DNA of 64,000 nucleotides from Kocuria coralli. Lineage in GTDB: Bacteria > Actinomycetota > Actinomycetes > Actinomycetales > Micrococcaceae. A program made the translations under genes and the position numbers. The stretch lies in contig NZ_ML708624.1 of NCBI RefSeq assembly GCF_008831305.1, positions 1 through 64,000 of the forward strand, written 5' to 3'. Under the pieces are notes generated by a model, which saw only the letters and a program-made list of their open reading frames with translations, did not search any database and was not told the DNA's origin. Below, piece by piece: positions 34,578 through 46,664 of the stretch (the stretch's first letter is position 1; each line of letters starts with the position of its first letter).

Positions 34578-36326
34578 ATGGACGAGCTGCGCCTAGTAGG
34601 CGTGCACGATGACGGCGAGCATCTGGTGCTCCAGGACGCCTCCGGAACCCGTCACGTGCTGCGCATCGACCAGCAGTTGCGCGGGACCGTCCAGCGGGCG
34701 CGCCGCGTCGCCCCGCGCCGCCAGGGGAACCAGTCCGGCGACTTCGGTCCGCGTGACATCCAGGCTCGCTTCCGTGCCGGGGCCACCGTCGAGGAGATCG
34801 TCGAGGAATCGGGCTGGGAGCCCGAACGCGTCCGCCGCTACGAATGGCCGATCCTGGCCGAGCGCGCCCACATCGCGAGGGAGGCGCAGAAGGTCGAGGT
34901 GGTGGCCCGCACGTCCCGGTCGGGCGGGTACCGGTCCGTCTTCGACGGCGAGGCGCAGAGCCTGGCGGAGATCGTGGCCGCGCACGCCGGCGACCTCGGC
35001 ATCGCTCCCACGTCCCTGGACTGGGACGCCTGGCAGCGGCCGGACCAGCAGTGGCAGATCACGGCCCGGTTCCGCGTCGCCAACCCGGGTGCGGCGCCGC
35101 AGGACCTCGTCGACCAGCAGCCGGCCGCGCTCTGGATCTTCAATCCGGCCAGTCTCACGGTGACCCCCGACAACGGCTGGGCCGGTCACCTGACGGCGGC
35201 CCCCGATGCGAACGGGGTCGTCGCCGGCAGTGACAGCCTGTTCGGCGCACCCTCCTCGACCGGCGCCGCGTCCGCGCCCGCATCGGCCGGTGGAGATACG
35301 GCGCGAGGCCATCGTCATCCGTCGGCTGCGGCATCGGGCGTCGACGAGCGTTCCCGGCCCGCCGACCATTCCTCCGGGTCTCCGGCCGGGTCTCCGGCGG
35401 CTCAGGCCGGTTCTCATGCCCAGAGCGCGCCGCATACTGAAGACAGTGCCGGCGCCTCGACGGGGCAGGCGGGGCAGGAGACCGACGAGCTCCTGGATGT
35501 CCTGGATGCCCGTCGCGGCCAGCGGCTCGGCCAGGACTCCGACTCGGACGATCAGCTGGCGGCGATCCTGGGCCGCAGCATGGGTCACGTCGACCGCAGG
35601 CCCCGGCCCATCTCGGCTCCCAAGGACTCTCCGCTCTTCGACCAGCCCATGCATCCCTCACGCCCCGTGAGCCAGCAGCCCGCCCCGGCACAGGCCGAGA
35701 ACGGACACGGCGAGCAGGCCGGTACCCCCGACGCCGGTGAGCCGGGAACCCCGGTGCCCTCCGGCGGCATCGCAGGGGCGGACCCGTCGCCCGCCGGCCA
35801 GGACCGGTCCGAGGAGGCCGCGGTGCATCATCTGGGCCGAGCCGACGCCCAGGACAAGCCCACCTCACCGGTCATCGAGATCATGGATGACGATTCCCGT
35901 CCGCTGGACGGCGATGCCGCCGAACCCGCTCAGCAGGAGGACGGGTCGTCAGCGCCGCACCCGGAGGAGGCCGCGCCGGGTTCGACCGCGGCTGCGATGC
36001 CGCCGCCCGGGAACGGGGAAGCCGGAGTCGCTCCGTTGCGTGACGCCGGCAGTGCGGGGCCCTCGACCCCGGAATCCCGGCCCGACTCCGATCCCGCCGA
36101 CTCCGATCCCGCTGTCTCCGATCCCGACTCCGGGCGAGTCCCCGAATCGACCACCATGGACGACACGGCAGCGGAAGCGGCCGAACCGGAGGGCGCCGAG
36201 GAGGCGCCCGAGCCCGAACAGCCCTCCCGCCCCCGCCCGCGAGGGCGCACGAACGCCAAGCGCTCGCGGTCCTCCGTGCCCAGCTGGGACGAGATCGTCT
36301 TCGGCGCCAAGAACACGGACACCTGA
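34578..36326 (+). CDS. sepH: Septation protein SepH
   Basis: Actinobacterial FtsZ-binding protein that promotes Z-ring assembly (described in Streptomyces and Mycobacterium). The 582 residues split into a conserved N-terminal DUF3071 domain (1-170: MDELRLVGVHDDGEHLVLQD, a helix-turn-helix-like FGPRDIQARFRAGATVEEIVEESG with RYEWPILAERAHIA) and a long disordered Pro/Ala/Asp/Glu-rich region, ending in the conserved SSVPSWDEIVFGAK. The linker contains a threefold 15-bp repeat (36084-36128). GGAGAAG lies before ATG 34578. It is upstream of an Ala/Pro/Glu-rich membrane protein gene. Confidence 0.92.
   Translation: MDELRLVGVHDDGEHLVLQDASGTRHVLRIDQQLRGTVQRARRVAPRRQGNQSGDFGPRDIQARFRAGATVEEIVEESGWEPERVRRYEWPILAERAHIAREAQKVEVVARTSRSGGYRSVFDGEAQSLAEIVAAHAGDLGIAPTSLDWDAWQRPDQQWQITARFRVANPGAAPQDLVDQQPAALWIFNPASLTVTPDNGWAGHLTAAPDANGVVAGSDSLFGAPSSTGAASAPASAGGDTARGHRHPSAAASGVDERSRPADHSSGSPAGSPAAQAGSHAQSAPHTEDSAGASTGQAGQETDELLDVLDARRGQRLGQDSDSDDQLAAILGRSMGHVDRRPRPISAPKDSPLFDQPMHPSRPVSQQPAPAQAENGHGEQAGTPDAGEPGTPVPSGGIAGADPSPAGQDRSEEAAVHHLGRADAQDKPTSPVIEIMDDDSRPLDGDAAEPAQQEDGSSAPHPEEAAPGSTAAAMPPPGNGEAGVAPLRDAGSAGPSTPESRPDSDPADSDPAVSDPDSGRVPESTTMDDTAAEAAEPEGAEEAPEPEQPSRPRPRGRTNAKRSRSSVPSWDEIVFGAKNTDT
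36084..36128 (+). repeat. Tandem repeat of 15 bases inside sepH
   Basis: Three units: GACTCCGATCCCGCC, GACTCCGATCCCGCT and GTCTCCGATCCCGAC, encoding DSDPA-type pentapeptides in the disordered linker. Copy number could vary without shifting frame. Confidence 0.7.
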
Positions 36327-36407
36327 TACCGTCCCCCACGACCCGATCATCGGCCAACGGGCCCGCCAGTACCACCTGACCGGCGGAACCGAGCAAGGAC
36401 CCCCACG

Positions 36408-37061
36408 ATGTCGTACTCCCCCCAGAGCACTCCCCCGCCCGGATCCCGGGAACCCGAGCAGGACCCCTATCGCGGCAAGGTCTCCGGCCGGAGCAAGGCA
36501 GCCGCCGCGGCGGTCCTGGCGCTCGTGGCCGCCGCGGTCCTGGTCGGGGCCGTCTACCTGCTGTTCCTGGCCGGATCGGGAGACGGAGAGGACACCGAGA
36601 ACACCTCGGAGTCCACCTCGGCCGCCACACCGTCGCCATCGGGAACCGTCGCCACGCCCAGCCCGAGCAGGACCGCCACACCGGACGCCACGGACGAGGG
36701 CCTGCCCGCCGGCGAAGAAGACCCAGCGGTGCTTCAACCGGCTCCCGACGAAACCGTCCCGGTCCAGGAGGACCCGGCAGCCGAGGATCCGGTCGTGCCC
36801 GCTCCCGCGGAGGAGGCGCCGCCGGCTGAACAGGCCCCGCCGGCCGTGCCCGCGATCCCGGAGCAGCCCGCACCTCCCCAGGCCCCGGCCCCGGAGCCGG
36901 GGAATCCGGGCAACGATGACGTAGGCGACGACACCGGTGACAACTCGGGCACCGACGATCCGGACGACGGTGCCACCGAAGCCGCGGGACCGGGGGCGAC
37001 CGCCGACGCCACGCCGTCGGCGCAGGACACCGCCTCGGCGTCATCCGGCGCCGGGCGGTAG
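36408..37061 (+). CDS. Single-pass membrane protein with Pro/Glu/Ala-rich tail
   Basis: A 217-residue protein of no family I recognise. A short polar N-terminus (1-30) leads to one transmembrane helix (about 31-55, AAAAAVLALVAAAVLVGAVYLLFLAG), then about 160 residues of Thr/Ser/Pro followed by Pro/Ala/Glu and Gly/Asp-rich sequence with no hydrophobic core. By the positive-inside rule the tail is probably outside. It follows sepH by 81 bases and may be co-transcribed. The tail looks like a cell-wall-spanning or glycosylated stalk, but no enzyme or anchor domain is visible. Confidence 0.6.
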   Translation: MSYSPQSTPPPGSREPEQDPYRGKVSGRSKAAAAAVLALVAAAVLVGAVYLLFLAGSGDGEDTENTSESTSAATPSPSGTVATPSPSRTATPDATDEGLPAGEEDPAVLQPAPDETVPVQEDPAAEDPVVPAPAEEAPPAEQAPPAVPAIPEQPAPPQAPAPEPGNPGNDDVGDDTGDNSGTDDPDDGATEAAGPGATADATPSAQDTASASSGAGR

Positions 37062-37080
37062 GTCCGGGTCCGGCCGCGCC

Positions 37081-38298
37081 CTAGAGGCCGGCGAGCCCGA
37101 GCAGCGGAACGCTCGCCTCGGCACGGGTCAGTCCCCCGTGCTGGCCGACCATGGTCAGGGTCCCGGCTCCGATCCGGGAGAGGTCGTGGAATGCCAGGTC
37201 CTCCGTGGCCGGCAGCACGAGCACGTCGCCGATACGATCCACGACGGCGGGCCGGATGCGCTCGCGCGGCCCGAACCACCCGCCGTCGAGCAGTTCCTCA
37301 CGGGTGGCCGCGTGCACCTGCTCCCCGAACTCCGCACGCCAGCGTTCCATCGTGCGCTGCTGCGCCTCGGCCCGGGCGGAGGCGGCGACGGGGTGCAGGT
37401 GCAGCTGCAGGCACCGTGGCTCCCCGGAAGTCGTCACGGCGTCATCCAGCAGGCCGGGAATCGCGGCCACGTCCAACCGCCCCTCGGCGGGGATGTCGAC
37501 CATCCCATGGTCCGCGGTCAGCACCACGGCGGTGCGGGGCGGAAGGCCGGCGATCAGCCGTCTGAGGCAGCCGTCGAGCTCCTCCAGCTGCTCGCTCCAC
37601 TCGGCGGAACCCCAGCCGGCCTGATGACCGGTCTTGTCCAGGTCATCCCAGTAGAAATACATCAGGCTGCGCCGTCCCGACCGCAGGTTCTCCTGGGCGG
37701 CCCGCACCCTGGCGTGGGTCGAGTCCGCCGCGACGAATCTGCCGCCACGCAGCGCGGCGGTGGTCAGCGAGGACTGCCGGAACTTCTTCCGGCTCACCGT
37801 GACGACGTCGATCCCCGCCTGCTCGGCCCTCTCCAGCACGGTGGGCAGGGGCTGCCACCGCAGCGGGTCGACCCGCGAGTCCCAGTTCCCGAGCATGTTG
37901 ACCGTCTGGCCGAGTTCCGGGGAGTAGGAGTCGTAGCCCGTGAGCCCGTGCTCGCCGACCGGCCGGCCCGTGCCCAGCGAGGCCAGGGAGGAGGCGGTCG
38001 TCGTCGGGAAGGCGGCATCCAGCTCCCCCAGCAGGGCGGCGTTGCGCAGCAGCGGGGCGTAGCCGAAACGCGCCTTCAGCTGCTCCAGCCCCAGCCCGTC
38101 CACCATGACGACGACGAACCGCTCCGCCTGGGGCAGCCCCAGGACGTCCTGGCAGCCGGCAACGCCCAGGGCGCCCGCCGCCGAGCTCAGCACGTCCGCG
38201 ACCGAGGCGGAGCCGTAGCGCGGCGCCGGCGGGAAACCCGGTTCGGGAGCGGGGGTCCGGGAGGTCTCGTCCGTCATCGCGCGTCCGTCATCGTCCAT
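37081..38298 (-). CDS. Alkaline phosphatase superfamily protein (nucleotide pyrophosphatase/phosphodiesterase type)
   Basis: A 405-residue hydrolase with the alkaline-phosphatase/nucleotide-pyrophosphatase fold. VVVMVDGLGLEQLKARFG holds the first metal-binding Asp, AAFPTTTASSLASLGTG the nucleophile Thr, DDLDKTGHQ the second metal site, TADHGMVDIP the third, and QHGGLT the last His. No signal peptide or membrane segment, so probably cytosolic. ATG 38298 is the outer start; ATG 38277 is equally possible. It follows DUF5998 by 17 bases. The physiological substrate is unknown. Confidence 0.85.
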   Translation of the reverse strand: MDDDGRAMTDETSRTPAPEPGFPPAPRYGSASVADVLSSAAGALGVAGCQDVLGLPQAERFVVVMVDGLGLEQLKARFGYAPLLRNAALLGELDAAFPTTTASSLASLGTGRPVGEHGLTGYDSYSPELGQTVNMLGNWDSRVDPLRWQPLPTVLERAEQAGIDVVTVSRKKFRQSSLTTAALRGGRFVAADSTHARVRAAQENLRSGRRSLMYFYWDDLDKTGHQAGWGSAEWSEQLEELDGCLRRLIAGLPPRTAVVLTADHGMVDIPAEGRLDVAAIPGLLDDAVTTSGEPRCLQLHLHPVAASARAEAQQRTMERWRAEFGEQVHAATREELLDGGWFGPRERIRPAVVDRIGDVLVLPATEDLAFHDLSRIGAGTLTMVGQHGGLTRAEASVPLLGLAGL

Positions 38299-38315
38299 CA
38301 CGTCACCGGGCCACG

Positions 38316-38909
38316 TCACTGGACGGGCGCGCGGTGCAGTGCGGCCCGGCGCAGGCGGCGGGCGAACTCCCGGGCGCCCTCGACGGCCTCCATGCCGTCG
38401 GCCTCGGCGCTGATGCGCAGCACGACGTCCTGGACGGCGGACATGCCCGTGTAGCCGTGGTCGGCCTCGCACTGGGGATCCTCGCAGGCGGCCGGCTGCA
38501 GGTCCAGGTTCCGGGTCCCCGTCCAGGCGACGGAGAGGTTGACCTCGCTGATCGGGTGCCCCGGCCGATACTGCTGCGGTTTGTAGTAGGCGTAGGTCAG
38601 CGTCACCGAGTGCACCCGGGCTGCGGCCACCGACTCGGTGGACACCAGCGCCACCACCTCGTTGCCGGCCTCGTCGTACTGCTGGTCGTCCACGTGGGTG
38701 ATGTGCAGGACCTCGCCGGCCAGGACCAGCGCGGTGATGTGCCGGTGGATCTCGTCGCGGTCGAAGGTGGTCTCCAGCTGGACCAGATGCGAATCAGGCG
38801 CAGCGCCGTCCAGGGCATCGGCGACGACGTCGTGCACGAGCTGCGGGTAGAACCCCGCCCGTTCGATGTCCTGGTGCAGCTGCTCGCCGCGCGGTCCCGA
38901 TTTGGTCAT
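38316..38909 (-). CDS. DUF5998 family protein
   Basis: A 197-residue cytosolic protein of unknown function conserved in Micrococcales and relatives. Recognisable features are the N-terminal LHQDIERAGFYPQLVHDVV, HITHVDDQ, TLTYAYYKPQQYRPGHPISEVNL and the pair of cysteines in ACEDPQCEADHGY. It lies between the Ser/Thr kinase gene (51 bases) and the phosphatase-fold gene (17 bases), all on the minus strand, so the three may be one transcript. Confidence 0.75.
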   Translation of the reverse strand: MTKSGPRGEQLHQDIERAGFYPQLVHDVVADALDGAAPDSHLVQLETTFDRDEIHRHITALVLAGEVLHITHVDDQQYDEAGNEVVALVSTESVAAARVHSVTLTYAYYKPQQYRPGHPISEVNLSVAWTGTRNLDLQPAACEDPQCEADHGYTGMSAVQDVVLRISAEADGMEAVEGAREFARRLRRAALHRAPVQ

Positions 38910-38960
38910 CTGTCTCCTGCTTCCTGGGCCGTCCGATGCATTGCCGGGCGCGGATCGGTG

Positions 38961-40634
38961 TCAGTCACCGATGCGGCCCGGACCGTTTCCGTCGAGACTG
39001 CCGATCGTCGGATCCGAGTTCTGAAAGTTGTTGCCGGCACCACCGGGGGTGCCGTTATTGGTGGCCGGGGACGAGGAGGCCGTCTCGGCGGGCGGGACGG
39101 GAGCCGTACCGCCGTCGTCGGTCAAGGCGAGGACGATCAGCAGCACGGCGAGCACGAGCACCAGCAAGACGACGGCGATGAGCATCCACCCCGTGGCGGT
39201 CCCGTGGATCCCGAGCCGTTCCAGGGGCCCGTTCCTGGCCGGTGCCGACGGAACGGACCCGCCTGCCACCGACCCTGTTCCCGGCGCGGTGAGGCCGTCA
39301 CCGCCCGTCGTCTCGCCCGTGCTCTCGTCGACCGTCAGATGCGAAACGCCCGGCCGCGCCTGTGCATTCCATCCCGAGGAGACCGCGCCCTCCAGCAGGG
39401 TCGCCCGGGACTGCTGGCCGCGGGGCAACGGCCCTTGGACCATGGCGCCCCGGCCCGCTCCGCCCACAGGGCCCGGCGAGGCGGGTGCCACCGCCCCGTC
39501 CCCGGTCAGACCGGAGGGCATGCCGTGCAGCGAGGCGCCGGCGGGCCCGGCTGCCGGGCCGATCAGCGGCTCTCCGCCGGGTGGCGGGGTGGAGACCATG
39601 CCGTAGTTGGTGCGGATCAGGCCGGAGTCGAGCGGCTCGGCCTGCGGCGCACTCGCCGCCAAGGGGGCACCGCCGGTGGAGGTCGGCACGGGGTCCGATA
39701 CGTCACCCGAGCGGGGAGCGGTCACCGCGCCGGTGAGAGGCTGCCGGGCTGCCGCGCCGTCGCCCTCGACGATCCGGCTCCACTCCTCCGGCAAGGGGTC
39801 GAGGGTCTGGAAGATCTCCAGGGGCTCGCCGTGACGGGTCCGGGCGGGCTGGAAGGACCGGCCCTCGGAGGCCGGCGCCAGCCGCTCCAGCAGCGCCATG
39901 GCACCGTCGTGCCGGACGGCCGGCTCGGGATCGAGCAGGGCCGCGATCTCGGCGCCCAGGAGGGAACCGGCCCCGAATTTCTGCAGCGCCGACTCCGGCT
40001 GCGGCGTCTCACCGCGGCCCTCGTGCGGGCATACCATGCGCATGGCGACGACGCCCGCGGCGAAGAGGTCCTGGGCGGCAGCGGGATCCGCCCCTTCCAG
40101 AAGCTCCGGTGCGATGTACCCCGGGGTGCCCACCACCGTGCCGAGCCGGGTCAGTCGCGCGTCCTCGCATTGGGTGGCGATTCCGAAATCGGCCAGGCGC
40201 GCCAGCGGACGGCCGGTCCCGGTGGCGTTCATCATGAGGTTGGCCGGCTTGACGTCGCGGTGGATCCAGCCCTCGGCATGCACGAACTGCAGGGCGCGCA
40301 GCAGCTGGAGCATGACCTCCTCCACGACCTCGTCCGACAGCGCCCCGTGATCCTGCAGGACGCTCTCCAGCGTGCCGCCGTCGCACAGGTCCATGGCGAT
40401 CACCACGTGCTCGTCCTCGGCCGCCCAGCCGTACGGGGCCAGGACGTGGGGATGCTCCAGCTTGACCGACTGCTCGCGCACGAACCGGAGCAGATCAGCG
40501 GAATCCCGCTGCCGCAGGACCTTCGCGGCGCACAGCTTGCCGTGCCTCTGATCCCAGGCCCGCCATACCGTGCCGGAGCCGCCACGGGCGATGGGGTCGA
40601 TGAGGGTGTACCTGCCAGCGATCGTGTCGCTCAT
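38961..40634 (-). CDS. Transmembrane serine/threonine protein kinase
   Basis: Hanks-type kinase of 557 residues. Gly-loop ARGGSGTVW at 16-24, Lys38 (AAKVL), HRDVKPAN at 125-132 with catalytic Asp127, DFG at 149-151 and GTPGYIAPE give an apparently active catalytic domain to about residue 260. A 220-residue Pro/Gly/Ser-rich linker with likely Thr/Ser phosphosites leads to one transmembrane helix (about 485-508) and a short external Ser/Asn/Gly-rich tail. There are no PASTA repeats, so it is not PknB. It begins 3 bases from the acetyltransferase/ligase gene end, and the two may be co-transcribed. Confidence 0.9.
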   Translation of the reverse strand: MSDTIAGRYTLIDPIARGGSGTVWRAWDQRHGKLCAAKVLRQRDSADLLRFVREQSVKLEHPHVLAPYGWAAEDEHVVIAMDLCDGGTLESVLQDHGALSDEVVEEVMLQLLRALQFVHAEGWIHRDVKPANLMMNATGTGRPLARLADFGIATQCEDARLTRLGTVVGTPGYIAPELLEGADPAAAQDLFAAGVVAMRMVCPHEGRGETPQPESALQKFGAGSLLGAEIAALLDPEPAVRHDGAMALLERLAPASEGRSFQPARTRHGEPLEIFQTLDPLPEEWSRIVEGDGAAARQPLTGAVTAPRSGDVSDPVPTSTGGAPLAASAPQAEPLDSGLIRTNYGMVSTPPPGGEPLIGPAAGPAGASLHGMPSGLTGDGAVAPASPGPVGGAGRGAMVQGPLPRGQQSRATLLEGAVSSGWNAQARPGVSHLTVDESTGETTGGDGLTAPGTGSVAGGSVPSAPARNGPLERLGIHGTATGWMLIAVVLLVLVLAVLLIVLALTDDGGTAPVPPAETASSSPATNNGTPGGAGNNFQNSDPTIGSLDGNGPGRIGD

Positions 40635-40637
40635 AGG

Positions 40638-43373
40638 TCACCTCCGCATCGCTCGCCTGGCGCTGTCCGTTCGTTCTTTCGGATCCCCCAGCCGTACGTC
40701 CGCGGACAGCACGGTGAGGTGTTCGCTGGACAACAGTACCGGGTTCAAATCCAGCCTCGCGATCTGCGGGTGGCGGTCCTTCAGGAGGGCGACCCGGATC
40801 AGGAGGTCCTCGAGCTCGGTCACCGCCACGGGCGGCTGGCTTTCGTAGCCGAAGAGCTTCCGCGCGGCCTTGGGCTCACGGACCATGTCCTGGACGTCCT
40901 GGTCCGTCAGCGGCGGCACCCGGTGGGAACGGTCGTCCAGCAGCTTGACCGCGTCCCCGGCGATCCCGAACGAGACCACCGGGCCCACGAGCGGGTCCTC
41001 CGTGGCAGTCACGACGACGGCCTGGCCCGTCGGCGCCATCGCCTGCAGATCCAGCTGCTCGGACCCCATCGGCAGGGTCCGGCGCATGGAGGCGATCGCC
41101 TCGCGCAGCTGCTCGGGAGAATCGATCTGCAGGCGCACCCCGCCCAGGTCCAGGCGGTGCCGGAGGTTCCGGTCGGTGCTCTTCAGCGCCACGGGGTAGC
41201 CCAGCTTCCCGGCGGCCTCCAGCGCGTCCTCGACGTCGCGGAACCGTACCGTGGGCAGGACCGTGATCCCGTAGGTGGCCAGCAGCTTGCGAGCGCGCTC
41301 ACCGTCCAGCGGCAGGAGGGACTCGCCGGGCACCTCGGCCGACCATTCCGCCAGCAGTTCCTCGGCGGCGTCGGCGTCGATGTCCTCGGGCAGCGTCACC
41401 GAGTCGTCCTCGCGGTCGCGCCAGGCCATCCATTCCTGGACCCGGTGCACGGCTTCCACCGCCGAGGAGGGGGCCAGGAAGATGGGCAGCTCGCGGCCCT
41501 CGGAGTCGCGGTGGATATGGGACGGCGCCCGGGCCTCGGTGCTGCCGGTCATGGCGAACGCCACGGTCTTGCCGGCCTCGGCTCCCACCGCCGTGACCGT
41601 GTCGGCCCATTCGTCCTCGGTGACCCCCGGTGCGGGGATCAGGGCGATGACGGCGGCATCCACGTCGTCGCGGGCGAGCACGTCGGCCAGCGCCGAGCGC
41701 ACGGCCTCCACCGCATCGGCGCCCCCGCCGGCCGTGTCCAGGTCGTCCCGGACCGCGGTGACCTCCATACCCAGGATCGCCGCGGTGTCCTCCATGAGCC
41801 GGCCCAGCGCCATGGCGTTGGCGATCAGCGCCGTCCGCCTTCCGGCGGGCCGGGGCTGTCCGGAGGCCACGGCGGCGAGGTCCATGAGCTGATCGGAGGT
41901 GGCCACCTGCAGCACGCCGGCCTGCTGGAGCATCGCGTTCAGCGCCCCGGCGGGGGCTTCCGTGGTCCGGCCCGTGTGACCCGGCGGCAGGCGCAGGCCG
42001 GTGACCTCCGACTTCGCCACGATCAGGGGCTTGAGCCGTGACAGCCGCCGGGCGATGCGGGAGAACTTGCGGGGATTGCCGAAGGACTGGAGGCTCATGC
42101 CGCACACCTGGGTGGCGGCGTCGTCCTCCCAGAACTGCATCATGTCGTTGCCCGAGACATCGGCGCGGTTGCCGGCCGAGAGGAAGGTGGAGATCCCCAG
42201 CCCGTGCCGGATCGCGGCGGACGTCTGCAGGGTCCCCAGCGCCCCCGACTGGGCGAAGAGACCCATGTTGCCGGCCTTGAACCGCGCCGGGAGCACCGTG
42301 GCGTTGAACGCGTGCTCGCCCGAGTTGTTCAGCACCCCCAGGCTCGCCGGACCGACCACCCGCATGCCGTGGCCGCGGGCGAGCCTGACCAGCTGCCGCT
42401 GGCGGCGGGCGCCTTCCTGGCCCGCCTCGGCCCACCCGCCCGTCACGATCACGACGGCGTGGGCACCGGCGCGGCCGCATTGGTCGACCACGTCCAGCAC
42501 GGCGTCGTAGGGCACGGCGATCACGGCCAGGTCGACGGGCTGGCCGATCTCCTCGATCGAGGACTTGTAGGTCATGCCCTCCTGGTCGAACGGCACCGGG
42601 TTGATGCCGTACAGGGCTCCGGTGAAGCCCGATTCGACGATGTTGCGGACCACCGCGTGCCCGCCGTTGGTGGGATCGGCGGATGCGCCGATCACGGCGA
42701 TGCTGCCGGGCGTCAGGATGCGGGCCGTGGAGCGGGCCTCCGCACGGTGCTCGCGGGCGACCATCACCGAACGCTGCTTCTCCGTGGGGTCGATCGAGAA
42801 CTCCAGGGCGACCACGCCGTCGTCGAACCGCCTGGTCACGTCGTAGCCCGCTTCGACGAACACGCGCAGCATCGCCCGGTTCTCGGGGAGCACCTCGGCC
42901 GAGAAGTGGTCGATGCCGTTCTCCAGGGCCGCCGCGCTGAGGTGCTCGAGCAGGATAGAGCCGATCCCCCGGCCCTGGTGGGCGTCGGAGATCAGGAACG
43001 CGACCTCGGCATCGTGTGGGTCGTGCGTCCGGTCGTAGCGGCCGATGCCGATCATGGAAGAGCCCAGCATGATCACGAAGGCCACCCGGTCGTGGTGGTC
43101 CACGGTGGTGTACCGTTCGAGCTCGCGCTTGGTCAGCGTGGTCTTGTGCGAGAAGAACCGCAGGTAGATCGTGTTCTGCGACTGGCCGTGGAACATCTCC
43201 AGGAGGGCGTCCTGGTCGTCGGGAGTGACGGGGCGCAGATGGGCTGTCGCGCCGTCGCGCAGCACCACATCCGCTTCCCAGTGGGCCGGATACCCCTGTT
43301 GCATGGCGATCGCGGCGGTGTCGGGGGCCTGGGCGCGGGTGTCGCCACCCTCTGGTGTGGACTCGGAGACCAT
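40638..43373 (-). CDS. GNAT acetyltransferase fused to acyl-CoA synthetase (ADP-forming)-like domains (Pat/PatZ type)
   Basis: A 911-residue protein: an N-terminal GNAT domain (about 36-200, with [19 protein letters not shown] for acetyl-CoA), then a CoA-binding Rossmann domain ([18 protein letters not shown]), two succinyl-CoA-ligase-like flavodoxin folds ([14 protein letters not shown]...[18 protein letters not shown]) and a C-terminal ATP-grasp domain ([14 protein letters not shown]). This order, GNAT first, matches actinobacterial relatives of E. coli PatZ, which acetylate lysines such as that of acetyl-CoA synthetase. ATG 43373 follows TACGCT by 7 bases without a Shine-Dalgarno. It is divergent from the topoisomerase subunit A gene. 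Confidence 0.9.
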   Translation of the reverse strand: MVSESTPEGGDTRAQAPDTAAIAMQQGYPAHWEADVVLRDGATAHLRPVTPDDQDALLEMFHGQSQNTIYLRFFSHKTTLTKRELERYTTVDHHDRVAFVIMLGSSMIGIGRYDRTHDPHDAEVAFLISDAHQGRGIGSILLEHLSAAALENGIDHFSAEVLPENRAMLRVFVEAGYDVTRRFDDGVVALEFSIDPTEKQRSVMVAREHRAEARSTARILTPGSIAVIGASADPTNGGHAVVRNIVESGFTGALYGINPVPFDQEGMTYKSSIEEIGQPVDLAVIAVPYDAVLDVVDQCGRAGAHAVVIVTGGWAEAGQEGARRQRQLVRLARGHGMRVVGPASLGVLNNSGEHAFNATVLPARFKAGNMGLFAQSGALGTLQTSAAIRHGLGISTFLSAGNRADVSGNDMMQFWEDDAATQVCGMSLQSFGNPRKFSRIARRLSRLKPLIVAKSEVTGLRLPPGHTGRTTEAPAGALNAMLQQAGVLQVATSDQLMDLAAVASGQPRPAGRRTALIANAMALGRLMEDTAAILGMEVTAVRDDLDTAGGGADAVEAVRSALADVLARDDVDAAVIALIPAPGVTEDEWADTVTAVGAEAGKTVAFAMTGSTEARAPSHIHRDSEGRELPIFLAPSSAVEAVHRVQEWMAWRDREDDSVTLPEDIDADAAEELLAEWSAEVPGESLLPLDGERARKLLATYGITVLPTVRFRDVEDALEAAGKLGYPVALKSTDRNLRHRLDLGGVRLQIDSPEQLREAIASMRRTLPMGSEQLDLQAMAPTGQAVVVTATEDPLVGPVVSFGIAGDAVKLLDDRSHRVPPLTDQDVQDMVREPKAARKLFGYESQPPVAVTELEDLLIRVALLKDRHPQIARLDLNPVLLSSEHLTVLSADVRLGDPKERTDSARRAMRR

Positions 43374-43452
43374 AGACTTCAGCGTATCGACAATCCCGTG
43401 TGACCCGGCAGTGGGCACCCACCTAAGAAGTAGCAAAGGAGAGCCCGCCCCT

Positions 43453-45993
<2,541 letters not shown>

Positions 45994-46052
45994 CGGTGGC
46001 AGGCCGGCGGGATGCCGCCGGACAGCCGACGGATCGAAGGAGACGATGCTCC

Positions 46053-46628
46053 ATGCCCCATGAGCCCATGCCCTACGAGATCGTCCCCGCGGTGCCCGGG
46101 GACGGGCCGTCGCTGCACGCCCTGGCGGCGGTGACCTTCCACGACGCCTGCCCGCCGGGCACGGATCGTGCCGTGTCCGATGCCCACGTGGCGAGAGAGC
46201 TGTCCGCGGAGAGGTTCGAGAGCTGGCTGGCGGACCCCCGGTACCACCTTCTGGTTCTGCTCGCCTCCCCGGTGGAGCAGGGGAAGGCCTCCCCCGCCGG
46301 ATACGCGATGCTGGTCCAGGACGAGCCGATCCGAGGGACGGTCCCGGCGAAGCAGGCCGTGGCCGGGCACCGGGGAGCGACCTGGTTCCTCTCCAAGCTG
46401 TACGTCCATCCAGACCACCGGGGAACGGGCGCTGCGAGCCGGCTCCTGGAGGCCTCAAAGCACCTGGCGGCGGAGAGCGGCGCGACGCGGCTATGGCTGA
46501 CGGTCAACCAGCTCAATGCCCGGGCCAACGCCTTCTACGAGCGCAGCGGGCTCGGCATCGTGGGCACGGCCACCTTCCCCATGGGGAACATGGTGCACGA
46601 CGATTTCGTCAGGCTGACCAGGCTCTGA
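46053..46628 (+). CDS. GNAT-family N-acetyltransferase
   Basis: A 191-residue single-domain acetyltransferase. The core lies at about 105-165: WFLSKLYVHPDHRGTGAASRLLEAS gives the acetyl-CoA loop (HRGTGAA), followed by LWLTVNQLNARANAFYERSGLGIVGTATFPMG. NARANAFYERSGL is the classic C-terminal GNAT motif. GAAGGAGA lies 9 bases before ATG 46053. It follows subunit A of the topoisomerase by 59 bases and may be transcribed with it; the substrate is unknown. Confidence 0.88.
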   Translation: MPHEPMPYEIVPAVPGDGPSLHALAAVTFHDACPPGTDRAVSDAHVARELSAERFESWLADPRYHLLVLLASPVEQGKASPAGYAMLVQDEPIRGTVPAKQAVAGHRGATWFLSKLYVHPDHRGTGAASRLLEASKHLAAESGATRLWLTVNQLNARANAFYERSGLGIVGTATFPMGNMVHDDFVRLTRL

Positions 46629-46664
46629 CTGATCAGCCTCTGACCGCGAACGGGTGCTCGCCCG

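Noticed and set aside
38334-42041. A 1235-codon open frame on the plus strand
   Set aside because: It is antisense to DUF5998, the kinase and the acetyltransferase/ligase, which all show family motifs; its translation has no motif.
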